Program-made: the position numbers and the translations under genes
In this document: positions 9,807 through 21,009 of the stretch, one piece after another
How the letters are laid out: each line of letters begins with the position of its first letter
Position numbering within the stretch: the first letter of the stretch is position 1
Notes under the pieces: generated by a model
The model's input: the letters and a program-made list of their open reading frames with translations, nothing else
The model's database searches: none
Told to the model about the DNA's origin: nothing
Assembly: GCA_032358165.1 (NCBI GenBank)
Contig: JAALGY010000019.1
Span: 1 to 64,000, forward strand
From: Diplosphaera chodatii
Lineage: Eukaryota; Chlorophyta; Trebouxiophyceae; Prasiolales; Stichococcaceae
Direction of reading: 5' to 3'
Length of the DNA: 64,000 nucleotides

Positions 9807-10518
9807 CCAGTCAGCACTGGGCCGAGATCAAGAACAAGAGCAAGAGCAAGACCAAGACCTTAGTAGCATGACAACACCTAGCAGCGGCCACCCGCGGAGC
9901 CCGCGCGGATGGGAGCACCTGCCTCAGAAGACCCTGGTGCCCGGTGTTGTGCATATCGGACAGCTTGCGGCGTCAGCCGCCAGCCCTCTGTTGTTTGCCA
10001 GCGCCAGCCCTCAGTCCCTTTGGGTTTGGTTGCTTTCACCAGCATGCAGGGCGCCTCGCGGCGTGTCCGGTCCCAGCGGGCCCAGAGCTCGGCGTACTTG
10101 TACGCAACCGGTCCCTGCATGTCTGCGCGGGGTTTTCTGGGTTTACCCGCGGGTGCCGTGGCACGTGGACAGACAGACGTTTTGACATTTCTAGAGTGAT
10201 AGACCCGCAGCGGTGCGACTTCGCCGCGAGTGCGTGGCATTGCTGCCGCCGCCGCTAGGTCCCCGCACTTGTACGACCATTAGGTAGCCTTCATCATCGG
10301 GACTATTGCCTTGCGCTGGTCTCATGGGCCCTGCATTCCCTTGTGGTTTCAGTGTCCTCCATCGACATATTTCGAACATGACGTTTTGATGACATACTCA
10401 GCCGCCCTCACGTTCACACGTGAGAAGCCGCATTGTGCCGCAGAGCCTTGTTCTTGAGCTTGGTTCTGGTCTGGACGCCCTTTGTAAAAAACAAACAAAC
10501 AAACAAACAAACAAACAA
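9807..10518 (+). other. LINE-A conserved 3' terminal block with (CAAA)n tail
   Basis: A unique block of about 680 bp follows the minisatellite and ends in 'ctttgtaaaaaacaaac' plus CAAA repeats (about 10486-10518). It recurs at 16322-17033, 25603-26286, 34965-35675, 37827-38530, 51443-52013, 53371-53659 and 56581-57290, always with the same 3' end and varied 5' ends. That is the signature of target-primed reverse transcription from a LINE 3' end, so I read it as the 3' end of LINE-A and not as a separate SINE. Confidence 0.9.
10407..10424 (+). other. Conserved 3' hairpin of LINE-A
   Basis: CTCACG and CGTGAG form a perfect 6-bp stem with a 6-nt loop, about 60 bp before the tail. The hairpin is kept in every 3' copy that reaches this far, including the otherwise diverged element at 54008-54565. 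LINE 3' hairpins often serve as reverse transcriptase recognition sites; that role here is inferred. Confidence 0.6.
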
Positions 10519-10939
10519 CGATGGGTGACATGAAGTGCAGGAACGAGCACACCTGGGCAGCCCAGCATGCTGAGCTGGTCTTGCTGCGCCCCGGCCGGGT
10601 GGCCAGAGCACAGTTCTCCAGGAATGCCTGCTTGGTGAGGCGTGTGTCCGGCATCGCGACCAGCCGATTCCAGAACCGGCAGATGGCCAGCGTTGCCGTG
10701 TGTGCCACCGGGAATCGCCCAAGCTCCCCCAACACCGCCACGTTGGGAGTGCCTGTGCGCACACCAAGAACAGACCGAAGAAACTTCCGATGGACAAGCT
10801 CACAACTGTCCATGCCACTACCGCACAGCGCCTCAGGACCCCATGTTTCGACACCATAAAGCATAACAGGACGTACTAGTGCATCGAACAAGTGCAGCTG
10901 CAGTGCTGGGTCATGCAAGCTTAGGTACATCGCCACAAC
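10519..10939 (-). mobile_element. LINE-B fragment (post-RT region), antisense
   Basis: The sequence matches the reverse complement of LINE-B ORF2 between the reverse transcriptase and the zinc motif (it encodes stretches such as PVMLYGVETWGP and VLGVRTGTPNVAVLGELGRF). It is truncated on both sides, by the LINE-A tail on the left and by LINE-A sequence on the right. The same fragment with the same right junction recurs at 17034-17716 and 26287-26707. Confidence 0.88.
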
Positions 10940-13900
10940 GCCATCGCTCCCGCCACGCCTGCGCGACGGCGTCGCGGCTGCTCACCGCATCGGGATTGGG
11001 CGCAAGCTGGACCCTGAGCAGCAGCATACGCACCGCCTCATCATGCGAGATCGCCTGTTCTTCAGCCAGCATGCCATCGCTGACCCTATTGCCCACGACG
11101 CCGACCTCATCGGAGCTGCATCCCTTGGCCTCTGGTCCCTTGACGACTCGCGGGCAGCCATCGAGGGCGACCCCCAGTTCGCTGCCGTCGCACGCGGGGA
11201 CCTTGCCGTCATCCGTGCCTCCCTTGATGCCACCATGCGGCTAGCGCTCGAGGCGAACACCAACCAGGCGCACATGGCAGCCCTTCCCGTCGCCCCACTG
11301 CCGCCTCGGCAGTCGACTCGCAGCGTTCCGCTGCCGGTGCCACCAGCCGCACCCCATACACCTCGCCAGCCAGGCACACACCCTCCGGACCCTCCACCGA
11401 CAACGCCGCCCACGACGACCAGCCCACGTGAGCTTGCACCCGCCGCAAACGCCTCAGCCGCAGCACCCTTGGCCAACATCCCACTGCCGCCGCCACCTCG
11501 CCCGCACGACCCTCCACTGACCCTTGCAACTCGGCCCACTCCGCCAACCACACAGCTCACTGGTCACCGACGACGAGCTGCCCGCCCCCCTACCACCTGC
11601 CCCCCACCACAACGCCGCCGCCTCCCATCCCTTGTGCCTGATTGCGTCGTCCACGACCACGCCACATTGCCAGCCTGCCGTCGCCCCACCAACTCCTGGC
11701 TGTACATGCCTCTCATCCTCGACGCTGTCCACATGCCACTCGCAGCCCGCCCTGACGCCCACGCCTTCCCCCGCCCGCCAGCCTTCGCTCAGCATGTGCA
11801 GGCACTCAGACGAGTGTTCGCACGGCAACCTGTCCCCATTACACTCGACATCATCCGACAGACGTACCACCTCGACGCCCACGCCCACATCGCCGCCCAC
11901 CACCAGGAACACCTCCTCGGCCTGGATGCACCACTTGGGCAGCGCATCGCCATGTACAGCCTGCAGCTGATCAGAGACGCACTGGCATCCCAGCCGGCTG
12001 CCAGGCCCGACCCTCCGCCACCAACCACCACAGCCGGTCACTCAACGACCTCCTCCAGCGCACCCAGCACTGCCATCACCACCGCCGCTGCCACCCGCAG
12101 CCGACGTCGCAACCGCAGTCCGCCTCGTACACACGCCTCCCCACTAAGCCAAGTGCCTCCGCCACCCCCACCTTTGCCGCCCCCCCCGCCTCTGCCGCCT
12201 ACCCCACTTCAGCAGCCGGACGTCACGCCCTCCACCACAGCCTTGGCCCTTGCCCCACACCATGCGCCACGGCCAACACAACCCCCAGCGTGGGAAGTGT
12301 GCCTGCGTGCGGCTGGTGTCTGGCTCCCGCCATACCACCCGCCGCCCCCGCACCCGTGTGATGCGCCAGGCACAGGGCCTCCTCCGTCTGTCGACGTCTC
12401 GGAGCAGTGGGAGGTTGACTCTGCCCACCGCTTCGTGCGCCGCCAGGGCGATGGTCGACTCTACCGCGTGCGCCTCGACCACAGCCTCGCTGCTCATGAC
12501 GACGCTGCTTCACTCCATTTTCCATCGCTATTTGCACTTCCCTTACCGCTATCCACTCCTCGACGCCCAGCCCCCCTGGAGACCCTGCCATCTCGTCATG
12601 TGGTCACCTCCCACACGCTGCACCATCACTGACACGGCGCCACCGGCTGACGGGAACGATGGTGACGTGCCCGCTCACAAGAAGATGGATCGCCCCTACT
12701 TCCTTGCCGAGCTCGCCGATCTGACCATCGTCCCCGACATCTACGGCTATGGCGAAGAAGACCGCAACCTCATGGAGTACGAGGTCTCCCTTGGAACGGC
12801 GCGCCTCCTGGAGTCGGAGCTTCTCCAGCAAGGCCGCATCACCTTGGCCACCACGCAGCCCACAGCAATCCCTCGCTGGTTCGCCCCAGGCTACGCCCAC
12901 GTTGAGGCCGCCGAGCATGCCGTCATCACCGAGGCCCAGCAGCACCGCACGGCTCAGCGGGACCACATCGACCACCCGGCCTGGGTTACACGCACCTCCC
13001 CGCAGGCACCACTGGCGATAACAGCAGCTGCTGCACCCCACTCCACTTCTCCGACGCCCACTCGGCCGACTCAGCCGGACTCCCCACCCCCTGCCGACCA
13101 ACCCACAACTAGTTCCCCACGCCCTGACTCGCCCTCGCCAACAGCAGCTCCACACCGTCTCCCATGCTTCATCGCCATCACAGGGCCCCAACCAAGCGTG
13201 CATGCTATGGCGACACGGGCCCGCGACCCACAGCAGCGGCCCCAAGCACACGCTCGCCGGCCCCACCAACAACGCCATCCTCCTCAGGACAACACCACCC
13301 CTGCCGTCGCCTCCAAGTACCGCCGCTGCTGGGAACAGCTCTGCGGCACCAACATCCGCAAGGCCGATGTCGCCGTCGCCTGGCGAGCCCTTCACTGCCA
13401 ACTTCGCACACCATCCTTCCTCACCTACTGCCGCTATAAGCACGCCGCTGTCGACATGTCAGGTGACACCCCCATGCAGAGGGCCTGCTGCCGCTGGCCG
13501 GCTTGCCGTACCCCGCTCGTCAACAACCCCGCCACCCTGCAGCCCACCACCGTCGCCAACACCACCCACGTCCTCCTCCACTGCCCGCTCACACGTCCTG
13601 CCCTCCAGTGGCTCTGTGACGTGTGGGCTGCCATCGACGGCGGCCACACGCCCCCAACCACTCCTGACGTCATCATCGCCGGCGACCCCACTGCCTGGCA
13701 CCCTGGCCGCCTAGACCTTGAGCTGTGGACCCGGCTTCGGGTTACCTACCTACAGAAGGCCTGGGACGCCCGCTGTGCTCTCCACCATGGTGGCCCCACA
13801 CCCTCATCTACATCTATCGCCGCCGCCACCCTCCACTCCGCCGTCCAGTCGATGCGCACCGAGTTCACTGCCGCCTACACGTCCCCCACGGAGCTAGCAC

Positions 13901-14217
13901 AGCAGTGCGACGCGCACATGACTGGAGCTCAGCGAGGCCAACAGATTGACGACGACAACAACCCCATGACCGACTTCAAAAGGATCTGGATCGCGAGCGG
14001 CCTCTGCAGCATGAACGGCCGAGACCTTGTCGTCCGCTGGACGGCCACTCACCCAGTGCCGCTGCCAGCAATACGTCCACAGCCACAGCCGCAATCACAT
14101 CCACAGCCTCAGCGCCAACCTCAGCCCCAGCCTGAGTCCAGCCCTGGACCCCCGCCGCAAACATCGCAGCAACCACCCCCGACGGCTGCCTCCCCACCGC
14201 GCCTCCAACTCATCTGA
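10940..14217 (+). pseudogene. LINE-A ORF2 C-terminal part, unit B, frameshifted
   Basis: This is the coding frame of the Pro-rich tail and zf-RVT-like region of LINE-A ORF2, lacking endonuclease and reverse transcriptase. A 37-bp SINE end with its 6-bp target duplication (43 bp added in all) at 12517-12553 shifts the frame, so it is read in two pieces, up to 12516 and from 12554 to the stop at 14217. It is not expected to be functional. Confidence 0.85.
12517..12553 (+). mobile_element. 37-bp 5'-truncated SINE end
   Basis: The insert matches only the last part of the SINE (ccatcgctatttgcacttcc to ctatc). It is flanked by CACTCC at 12511-12516 and 12554-12559, and the empty site is visible in copy 1 near 5806. 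It shows that SINE copies can be truncated at the 5' end to a few tens of bases. Confidence 0.85.
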
Positions 14218-14276
14218 AGCACTGTCTCGCACGACTACGGTGAATGCCCACCACACTCACGCCAACGCACACCTCC

Positions 14277-16321
14277 TACACCCTCACACCTCACCTGCCA
14301 GCACCCGCCGTCATCTCCACCTTCACTTTCGGTCCCATCCTAGACTCCCACCGCCACTCACCTTCACCTACACCCTCACACCTCACCTGCCAGCACCCGC
14401 CGTCGCCATCACCTTCACTTTCGGTCCCATCCTGGACTCCCACCGCCACTCACCTTCACCTACACCCTCACACCTCACCTGCCAGCACCCGCCGTCGCCA
14501 TCACCTTCACTTTCGGTCCCATCCTGGACTCCCACCGCCGCTCACCTTCACCTACACCCTCACACCTCACCTGCCAGCGCCCGCCATCGCCTTCACCTTC
14601 ACTTTCGGTCCCATCCTGGACTCCCACCGCCGCTCACCTTCACCTACACCCTCACACCTCACCTGCCAGCGCCCGCCATCGCCATCACCTTCACTTTCGG
14701 TCCCATCCCGGACTCCCACGCCCGCTCACCTCACCTACACCCTCACACCTCACCTGCCAACACCCGCCGTCGCCATCACCTTCACTTTCGGTCCCGTACC
14801 GGACTCCCACCGCCGCTCACCTTCGCCTACACCCCCACACCTCACCTGCCAGCACCCGCCGTCGCCATCACCTTCACTTTCGGTCCCATCCTGGACTCCC
14901 ACCGCCGCTCACCTTCACCTACCACCCCACACCTCACCTGCCAGCACCCGCCGTCGCCTTCACCTTCACTTTCGGTCCCATCCTGGACTCCCACCGCCGC
15001 TCACCTTCGCCTACACCCTCACACCTCACCTGCCAGCGCCCGCCATCGCCATCACCTTTACTTTCGGTCCCATCCTGGACTCCCACCGCCGCTCACCGTC
15101 ACCTGCACCCTCACACCTCGCCTGCCAGCACCCGCCGTCGCCATCACCTTCAGTTTCGGTCCCATCCTGGACTCCCACCGCCGCTCACCTTCGCCTGCAC
15201 CCTCACACCTCACCCGCCAGCACCCCCCGTCACCATCCCCTTCACTTTCGGTCCCGTCCTGGACTCCCACCGCCGCTCACCGTCACCTACACCCTCACAC
15301 CTCACCTGCCAGCACCCGCCGTCGCCTTCACCTTCACTTTCACCCCATTTTGGACTCCCACCGCCGCTCACCGTCTTCTACACCCTCACACCTCACCTGC
15401 CAGCACCCGCCGTCGCCTTCGCCTTCACTTTCAGTCCCATCCTGGACTCCCACCGCCGCTCACCTTCACCTACACCCTCACACCTCACCTGCCAGCACCC
15501 GCCGTCGCCTTCACCTTCACCTCCGGTTCCATCCTGGACTCCCACCGCCGCTCACCGTCACCTACACCCTCACACCTCACCTGCCAGCACCCGCCGTCGC
15601 CATCGCCTTCACCTTCGGTCCCCTCCTGGACTCCCACCGCCACTCACCTTCCCCTACACCCTCACACCTCACCTGCCAGCACCCGCCGTCGCCTTCACCT
15701 TCACTGTCAGTCCCATCCCGGACTCCCACCGCCGCTCACCTTCACCTTCCACCCCACACCTCACCTGCCAGCACCCGCCGTCGCCTTCACCTTCACTTTC
15801 AGTCCCGTCCCGGACTCCCACCGCCGCTCACCTTCACCTACACCTTCACACCTCACCTGCCAGCACCCGCCGTCGCCATCACCGTCACTTTCGGTCCCAT
15901 CCTGGACTCCCACCGCCGCTCACCGTCACCTGCACCCTCACACCTCGCCTGCCAGCACCCGCCGTCGCCATCACCTTCACTTTCGGTCCCATCCTGGACT
16001 CCCACCGCCGCTCACCTTCGCCTGCACCCTCACACCTCACCTGCCAGCACCCCCCGTCGCCATCACCTTCACTTTCGGTCCCATCCTGGACTCCCACCGC
16101 CGCTCACCGTCACCTGCACCCTCACACCTCGCCTGCCAGCACCCGCCGTCGCCATCACCTTCACTTTCGGTCCCATCCTGGACTCCCACCGCCGCTCACC
16201 TTCGCCTGCACCCTCACACCTCACCTGCCAGCACCCCCCGTCGCCATCACCTTCACTTTCGGTCCCATCCTGGACTCCCACCGCCGCTCACCTTCGCCTA
16301 CACCCTCACACCTCACCTGCC
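14277..16321 (+). repeat. 92-bp minisatellite, LINE-A unit B
   Basis: The array has the same roughly 22 units as copy 1 but no SINE, and so gives the uninterrupted reference. Two consecutive 184-bp blocks near 15885-16281 are identical, a local two-unit higher-order repeat also present in copies 1, C and F. Confidence 0.93.
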
Positions 16322-17033
16322 CAGTCAGCACTGGGCCGAGATCAAGAACAAGAGCAAGAGCAAGACCAAGACCTTAGTAGCATGACAACACCTAGCAGCG
16401 GCCACCCGCGGAGCCCGCGCGGATGGGAGCACCTGCCTCAGAAGACCCTGGTGCCCGGTGTTGTGCATATCGGACAGCTTGCGGCGTCAGCCGCCAGCCC
16501 TCTGTTGTTTGCCAGCGCCAGCCCTCAGTCCCTTTGGGTTTGGTTGCTTTCACCAGCATGCAGGGCGCCTCGCGGCGTGTCCGGTCCCAGCGGGCCCAGA
16601 GCTCGGCGTACTTGTACGCAACCGGTCCCTGCATGTCTGCGCGGGGTTTTCTGGGTTTACCCGCGGGTGCCGTGGCACGTGGACAGACAGACGTTTTGAC
16701 ATTTCTAGAGTGATAGACCCGCAGCGGTGCGACTTCGCCGCGAGTGCGTGGCATTGCTGCCGCCGCCGCTAGGTCCCCGCACTTGTACGACCATTAGGTA
16801 GCCTTCATCATCGGGACTATTGCCTTGCGCTGGTCTCATGGGCCCTGCATTCCCTTGTGGTTTCAGTGTCCTCCATCGACATATTTCGAACATGACGTTT
16901 TGATGACATACTCAGCCGCCCTCACGTTCACACGTGAGAAGCCGCATTGTGCCGCAGAGCCTTGTTCTTGAGCTTGGTTCTGGTCTGGACGCCCTTTGTA
17001 AAAAACAAACAAACAAACAAACAAACAAACAAC
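16322..17033 (+). other. LINE-A 3' terminal block and (CAAA)n tail, unit B
   Basis: This is an essentially identical copy of the block at 9807-10518. Its tail runs into the antisense LINE-B fragment at the same base as in copy 1. Confidence 0.9.
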
Positions 17034-17716
17034 GATGGGTGACATGAAGTGCAGGAACGAGCACACCTGGGCAGCCCAGCATGCTGAGCTGGTCTTGCTG
17101 CGCCCCGGCCGGGTGGCCAGCGGTAATGGATAGCGGTAAGGGAAGTGCAAATAGCGATGGAAAAGGACCTTTGACCGGAAGGCTGTTTGTGTATTGCGTT
17201 TTTCAACGACTTATATACACAAACCATGGAGGGCAGATTGCCGAAGCAACCACTTGCATAGGGTGGGGTGGGTTGGTCCCACACGGAACTAGACCCGAAA
17301 CTTCCGCCACCGCCAGGGATCGAACCCGGTCCCTGAACGGTGTCCAATGAATGGATAGCGATGGATAGCGATGGATAGCCAGAGCACAGTTCTCCAGGAA
17401 TGCCTGCTTGGTGAGGCGTGTGTCCGGCATCGCGACCAGCCGATTCCAGAACCGGCAGATGGCCAGCGTTGCCGTGTGTGCCACCGGGAATCGCCCAAGC
17501 TCCCCCAACACCGCCACGTTGGGAGTGCCTGTGCGCACACCAAGAACAGACCGAAGAAACTTCCGATGGACAAGCTCACAACTGTCCATGCCACTACCGC
17601 ACAGCGCCCCAGGACCCCATGTTTCGACACCATAAAGCATAACAGGACGTACTAGTGCATCGAACAAGTGCAGCTGCAGTGCTGGGTCATGCAAGCTTAG
17701 GTACATCGCCACAACG
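17034..17716 (-). mobile_element. LINE-B antisense fragment, second copy, split by a SINE
   Basis: This is the same fragment as 10519-10939, interrupted at 17121-17377 by an antisense SINE. It differs from the first copy by at least one base ('cgccccagg' instead of 'cgcctcagg'). Confidence 0.88.
17121..17377 (-). mobile_element. SINE copy in LINE-B, with GCCAG target duplication
   Basis: The antisense SINE is flanked by GCCAG at 17116-17120 and 17378-17382. Its 5' end carries three CTATCCATCG-type units before the tRNA-like part, which is more than the usual copy has. Confidence 0.9.
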
Positions 17717-20700
17717 CCATCGCTCCCGCCACGCCTGCGCGACGGCGTCGCGGCTGCTCACCGCATCGGGATTGGGCGCAAGCTGGACCCTGAGCAGCAG
17801 CATACGCACCGCCTCATCATGCGAGATCGCCTGTTCTTCAGCCAGCATGCCATCGCTGACCCTATTGCCCACGACGCCGACCTCATCGGAGCTGCATCCC
17901 TTGGCCTCTGGTCCCTTGACGACTCGCGGGCAGCCATCGAGGGCGACCCCCAGTTCGCTGCCGTCGCACGCGGGGACCTTGCCGTCATCCGTGCCTCCCT
18001 TGATGCCACCATGCGGCTAGCGCTCGAGGCGAACACCAACCAGGCGCACATGGCAGCCCTTCCCGTCGCCCCACTGCCGCCTCGGCAGTCGACTCGCAGC
18101 GTTCCGCTGCCGGTGCCACCAGCCGCACCCCATACACCTCGCCAGCCAGGCACACACCCTCCGGACCCTCCACCGACAACGCCGCCCACGACGACCAGCC
18201 CACGTGAGCTTGCACCCGCCGCAAACGCCTCAGCCGCAGCACCCTTGGCCAACATCCCACTGCCGCCGCCACCTCGCCCGCACGACCCTCCACTGACCCT
18301 TGCAACTCGGCCCACTCCGCCAACCACACAGCTCACTGGTCACCGACGACGAGCTGCCCGCCCCCCTACCACCTGCCCCCCACCACAACGCCGCCGCCTC
18401 CCATCCCTTGTGCCTGATTGCGTCGTCCACGACCACGCCACATTGCCAGCCTGCCGTCGCCCCACCAACTCCTGGCTGTACATGCCTCTCATCCTCGACG
18501 CTGTCCACATGCCACTCGCAGCCCGCCCTGACGCCCACGCCTTCCCCCGCCCGCCAGCCTTCGCTCAGCATGTGCAGGCACTCAGACGAGTGTTCGCACG
18601 GCAACCTGTCCCCATTACACTCGACATCATCCGACAGACGTACCACCTCGACGCCCACGCCCACATCGCCGCCCACCACCAGGAACACCTCCTCGGCCTG
18701 GATGCACCACTTGGGCAGCGCATCGCCATGTACAGCCTGCAGCTGATCAGAGACGCACTGGCATCCCAGCCGGCTGCCAGGCCCGACCCTCCGCCACCAA
18801 CCACCACAGCCGGTCACTCAACGACCTCCTCCAGCGCACCCAGCACTGCCATCACCACCGCCGCTGCCACCCGCAGCCGACGTCGCAACCGCAGTCCGCC
18901 TCGTACACACGCCTCCCCACTAAGCCAAGTGCCTCCGCCACCCCCACCTTTGCCGCCACCCCCGCCTCTGCCGCCTACCCCACTTCAGCAGCCGGACGTC
19001 ACGCCCTCCACCACAGCCTTGGCCCTTGCCCCACACCATGCGCCACGGCCAACACAACCCCCAGCGTGGGAAGTGTGCCTGCGTGCGGCTGGTGTCTGGC
19101 TCCCGCCATACCACCCGCCGCCCCCGCACCCGTGTGATGCGCCAGGCACAGGGCCTCCTCCGTCTGTCGACGTCTCGGAGCAGTGGGAGGTTGACTCTGC
19201 CCACCGCTTCGTGCGCCGCCAGGGCGATGGTCGACTCTACCGCGTGCGCCTCGACCACAGCCTCGCTGCTCATGACGACGCTGCTTCACTCCTCGACGCC
19301 CAGCCCCCCTGGAGACCCTGCCATCTCGTCATGTGGTCACCTCCCACACGCTGCACCATCACTGACACGGCGCCACCGGCTGACGGGAACGATGGTGACG
19401 TGCCCGCTCACAAGAAGATGGATCGCCCCTACTTCCTTGCCGAGCTCGCCGATCTGACCATCGTCCCCGACATCTACGGCTATGGCGAAGAAGACCGCAA
19501 CCTCATGGAGTACGAGGTCTCCCTTGGAACGGCGCGCCTCCTGGAGTCGGAGCTTCTCCAGCAAGGCCGCATCACCTTGGCCACCACGCAGCCCACAGCA
19601 ATCCCTCGCTGGTTCGCCCCAGGCTACGCCCACGTTGAGGCCGCCGAGCATGCCGTCATCACCGAGGCCCAGCAGCACCGCACGGCTCAGCGGGACCACA
19701 TCGACCACCCGGCCTGGGTTACACGCACCTCCCCGCAGGCACCACTGGCGATAACAGCAGCTGCTGCACCCCACTCCACTTCTCCGACGCCCACTCGGCC
19801 GACTCAGCCGGACTCCCCACCCCCTGCCGACCAACCCACAACTAGTTCCCCACGCCCTGACTCGCCCTCGCCAACAGCAGCTCCACACCGTCTCCCATGC
19901 TTCATCGCCATCACAGGGCCCCAACCAAGCGTGCATGCTATGGCGACACGGGCCCGCGACCCACAGCAGCGGCCCCAAGCACACGCTCGCCGGCCCCACC
20001 AACAACGCCATCCTCCTCAGGACAACACCACCCCTGCCGTCGCCTCCAAGTACCGCCGCTGCTGGGAACAGCTCTGCGGCACCAACATCCGCAAGGCCGA
20101 TGTCGCCGTCGCCTGGCGAGCCCTTCACTGCCAACTTCGCACACCATCCTTCCTCACCTACTGCCGCTATAAGCACGCCGCTGTCGACATGTCAGGTGAC
20201 ACCCCCATGCAGAGGGCCTGCTGCCGCTGGCCGGCTTGCCGTACCCCGCTCGTCAACAACCCCGCCACCCTGCAGCCCACCACCGTCGCCAACACCACCC
20301 ACGTCCTCCTCCACTGCCCGCTCACACGTCCTGCCCTCCAGTGGCTCTGTGACGTGTGGGCTGCCATCGACGGCGGCCACACGCCCCCAACCACTCCTGA
20401 CGTCATCATCGCCGGCGACCCCACTGCCTGGCACCCTGGCCGCCTAGACCTTGAGCTGTGGACCCGGCTTCGGGTTACCTACCTACAGAAGGCCTGGGAC
20501 GCCCGCTGTGCTCTCCACCATGGTGGCCCCACACCCTCATCTACATCTATCGCCGCCGCCACCCTCCACTCCGCCGTCCAGTCGATGCGCACCGAGTTCA
20601 CTGCCGCCTACACGTCCCCCACGGAGCTAGCACAGCAGTGCGACGCGCACATGACTGGAGCTCAGCGAGGCCAACAGATTGACGACGACAACAACCCCAT

Positions 20701-20950
20701 GACCGACTTCAAAAGGATCTGGATCGCGAGCGGCCTCTGCAGCATGAACGGCCGAGACCTTGTCGTCCGCTGGACGGCCACTCACCCAGTGCCGCTGCCA
20801 GCAATACGTCCACAGCCACAGCCGCAATCACATCCACAGCCTCAGCGCCAACCTCAGCCCCAGCCTGAGTCCAGCCCTGGACCCCCGCCGCAAACATCGC
20901 AGCAACCACCCCCGACGGCTGCCTCCCCACCGCGCCTCCAACTCATCTGA
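17717..20950 (+). pseudogene. LINE-A ORF2 C-terminal part, unit C
   Basis: This is an open frame for the Pro-rich tail and zf-RVT-like region, ending at the usual stop. The first in-frame ATG is at 17819. It has no internal break but lacks the endonuclease and reverse transcriptase, so I class it as a 5'-truncated relic. The C-terminal roughly 1000 residues match copy 1 almost throughout. Confidence 0.82.
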
Positions 20951-21009
20951 AGCACTGTCTCGCACGACTACGGTGAATGCCCACCACACTCACGCCAACG
21001 CACACCTCC

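Larger units (their letters stand above)
1..10518 (+). mobile_element. LINE-A copy 1, L1-type non-LTR retrotransposon, 5' end outside window
   Basis: This is the reference copy for the family. In order it has the 3' part of ORF1, an uninterrupted ORF2, a 92-bp minisatellite in the 3' UTR, a conserved terminal block and a (CAAA)n tail. Only one insertion is seen, a SINE in the minisatellite. The tail joins an antisense LINE-B sequence at 'aacgatggg', so this copy probably landed in LINE-B; the matching left flank would lie left of the window. Copy F elsewhere in the window is almost identical, which argues for recent activity. Assignment to the L1-like group rests on the apurinic-type endonuclease, the reverse transcriptase and the zf-RVT-like motif. 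Confidence 0.93.
10940..17033 (+). mobile_element. LINE-A unit B (3' portion)
   Basis: This is LINE-A from ORF2 codon ~1037 to the (CAAA)n tail. Up to ~11275 it carries the base variants of copy D (for example 'gactcgcgggc', 'agccagcatgcc', 'caggcgcacatgg'); from ~11400 on it matches copy 1. It is therefore a D/copy-1 hybrid. One very short SINE end interrupts ORF2. Confidence 0.88.
10940..17716 (+). repeat. Tandem duplication unit B (LINE-A 3' portion plus antisense LINE-B fragment)
   Basis: A unit of about 6.7 kb runs from LINE-A ORF2 codon ~1037 through the LINE-A tail into the antisense LINE-B fragment. It repeats copy-1 positions ~4239-10939 and is repeated again in 17717-26707. The junction sequence 'ttaggtacatcgccacaacg' occurs at the end of all three antisense LINE-B fragments. 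Identical novel junctions mean segmental duplication, not independent insertions. Confidence 0.85.

Noticed and set aside
7281..9863. 860-codon and similar ORFs over the minisatellites (also near 14027, 20760, 31524, 38475)
   Set aside because: They follow from a stop-free 92-bp repeat, change frame with every unit and have no start context; not annotated as genes.
9807..10518. Independent SINE with CAAA tail
   Set aside because: It follows the LINE-A array in all long copies and is 5'-truncated to varied extents elsewhere, so it is the LINE-A 3' end.
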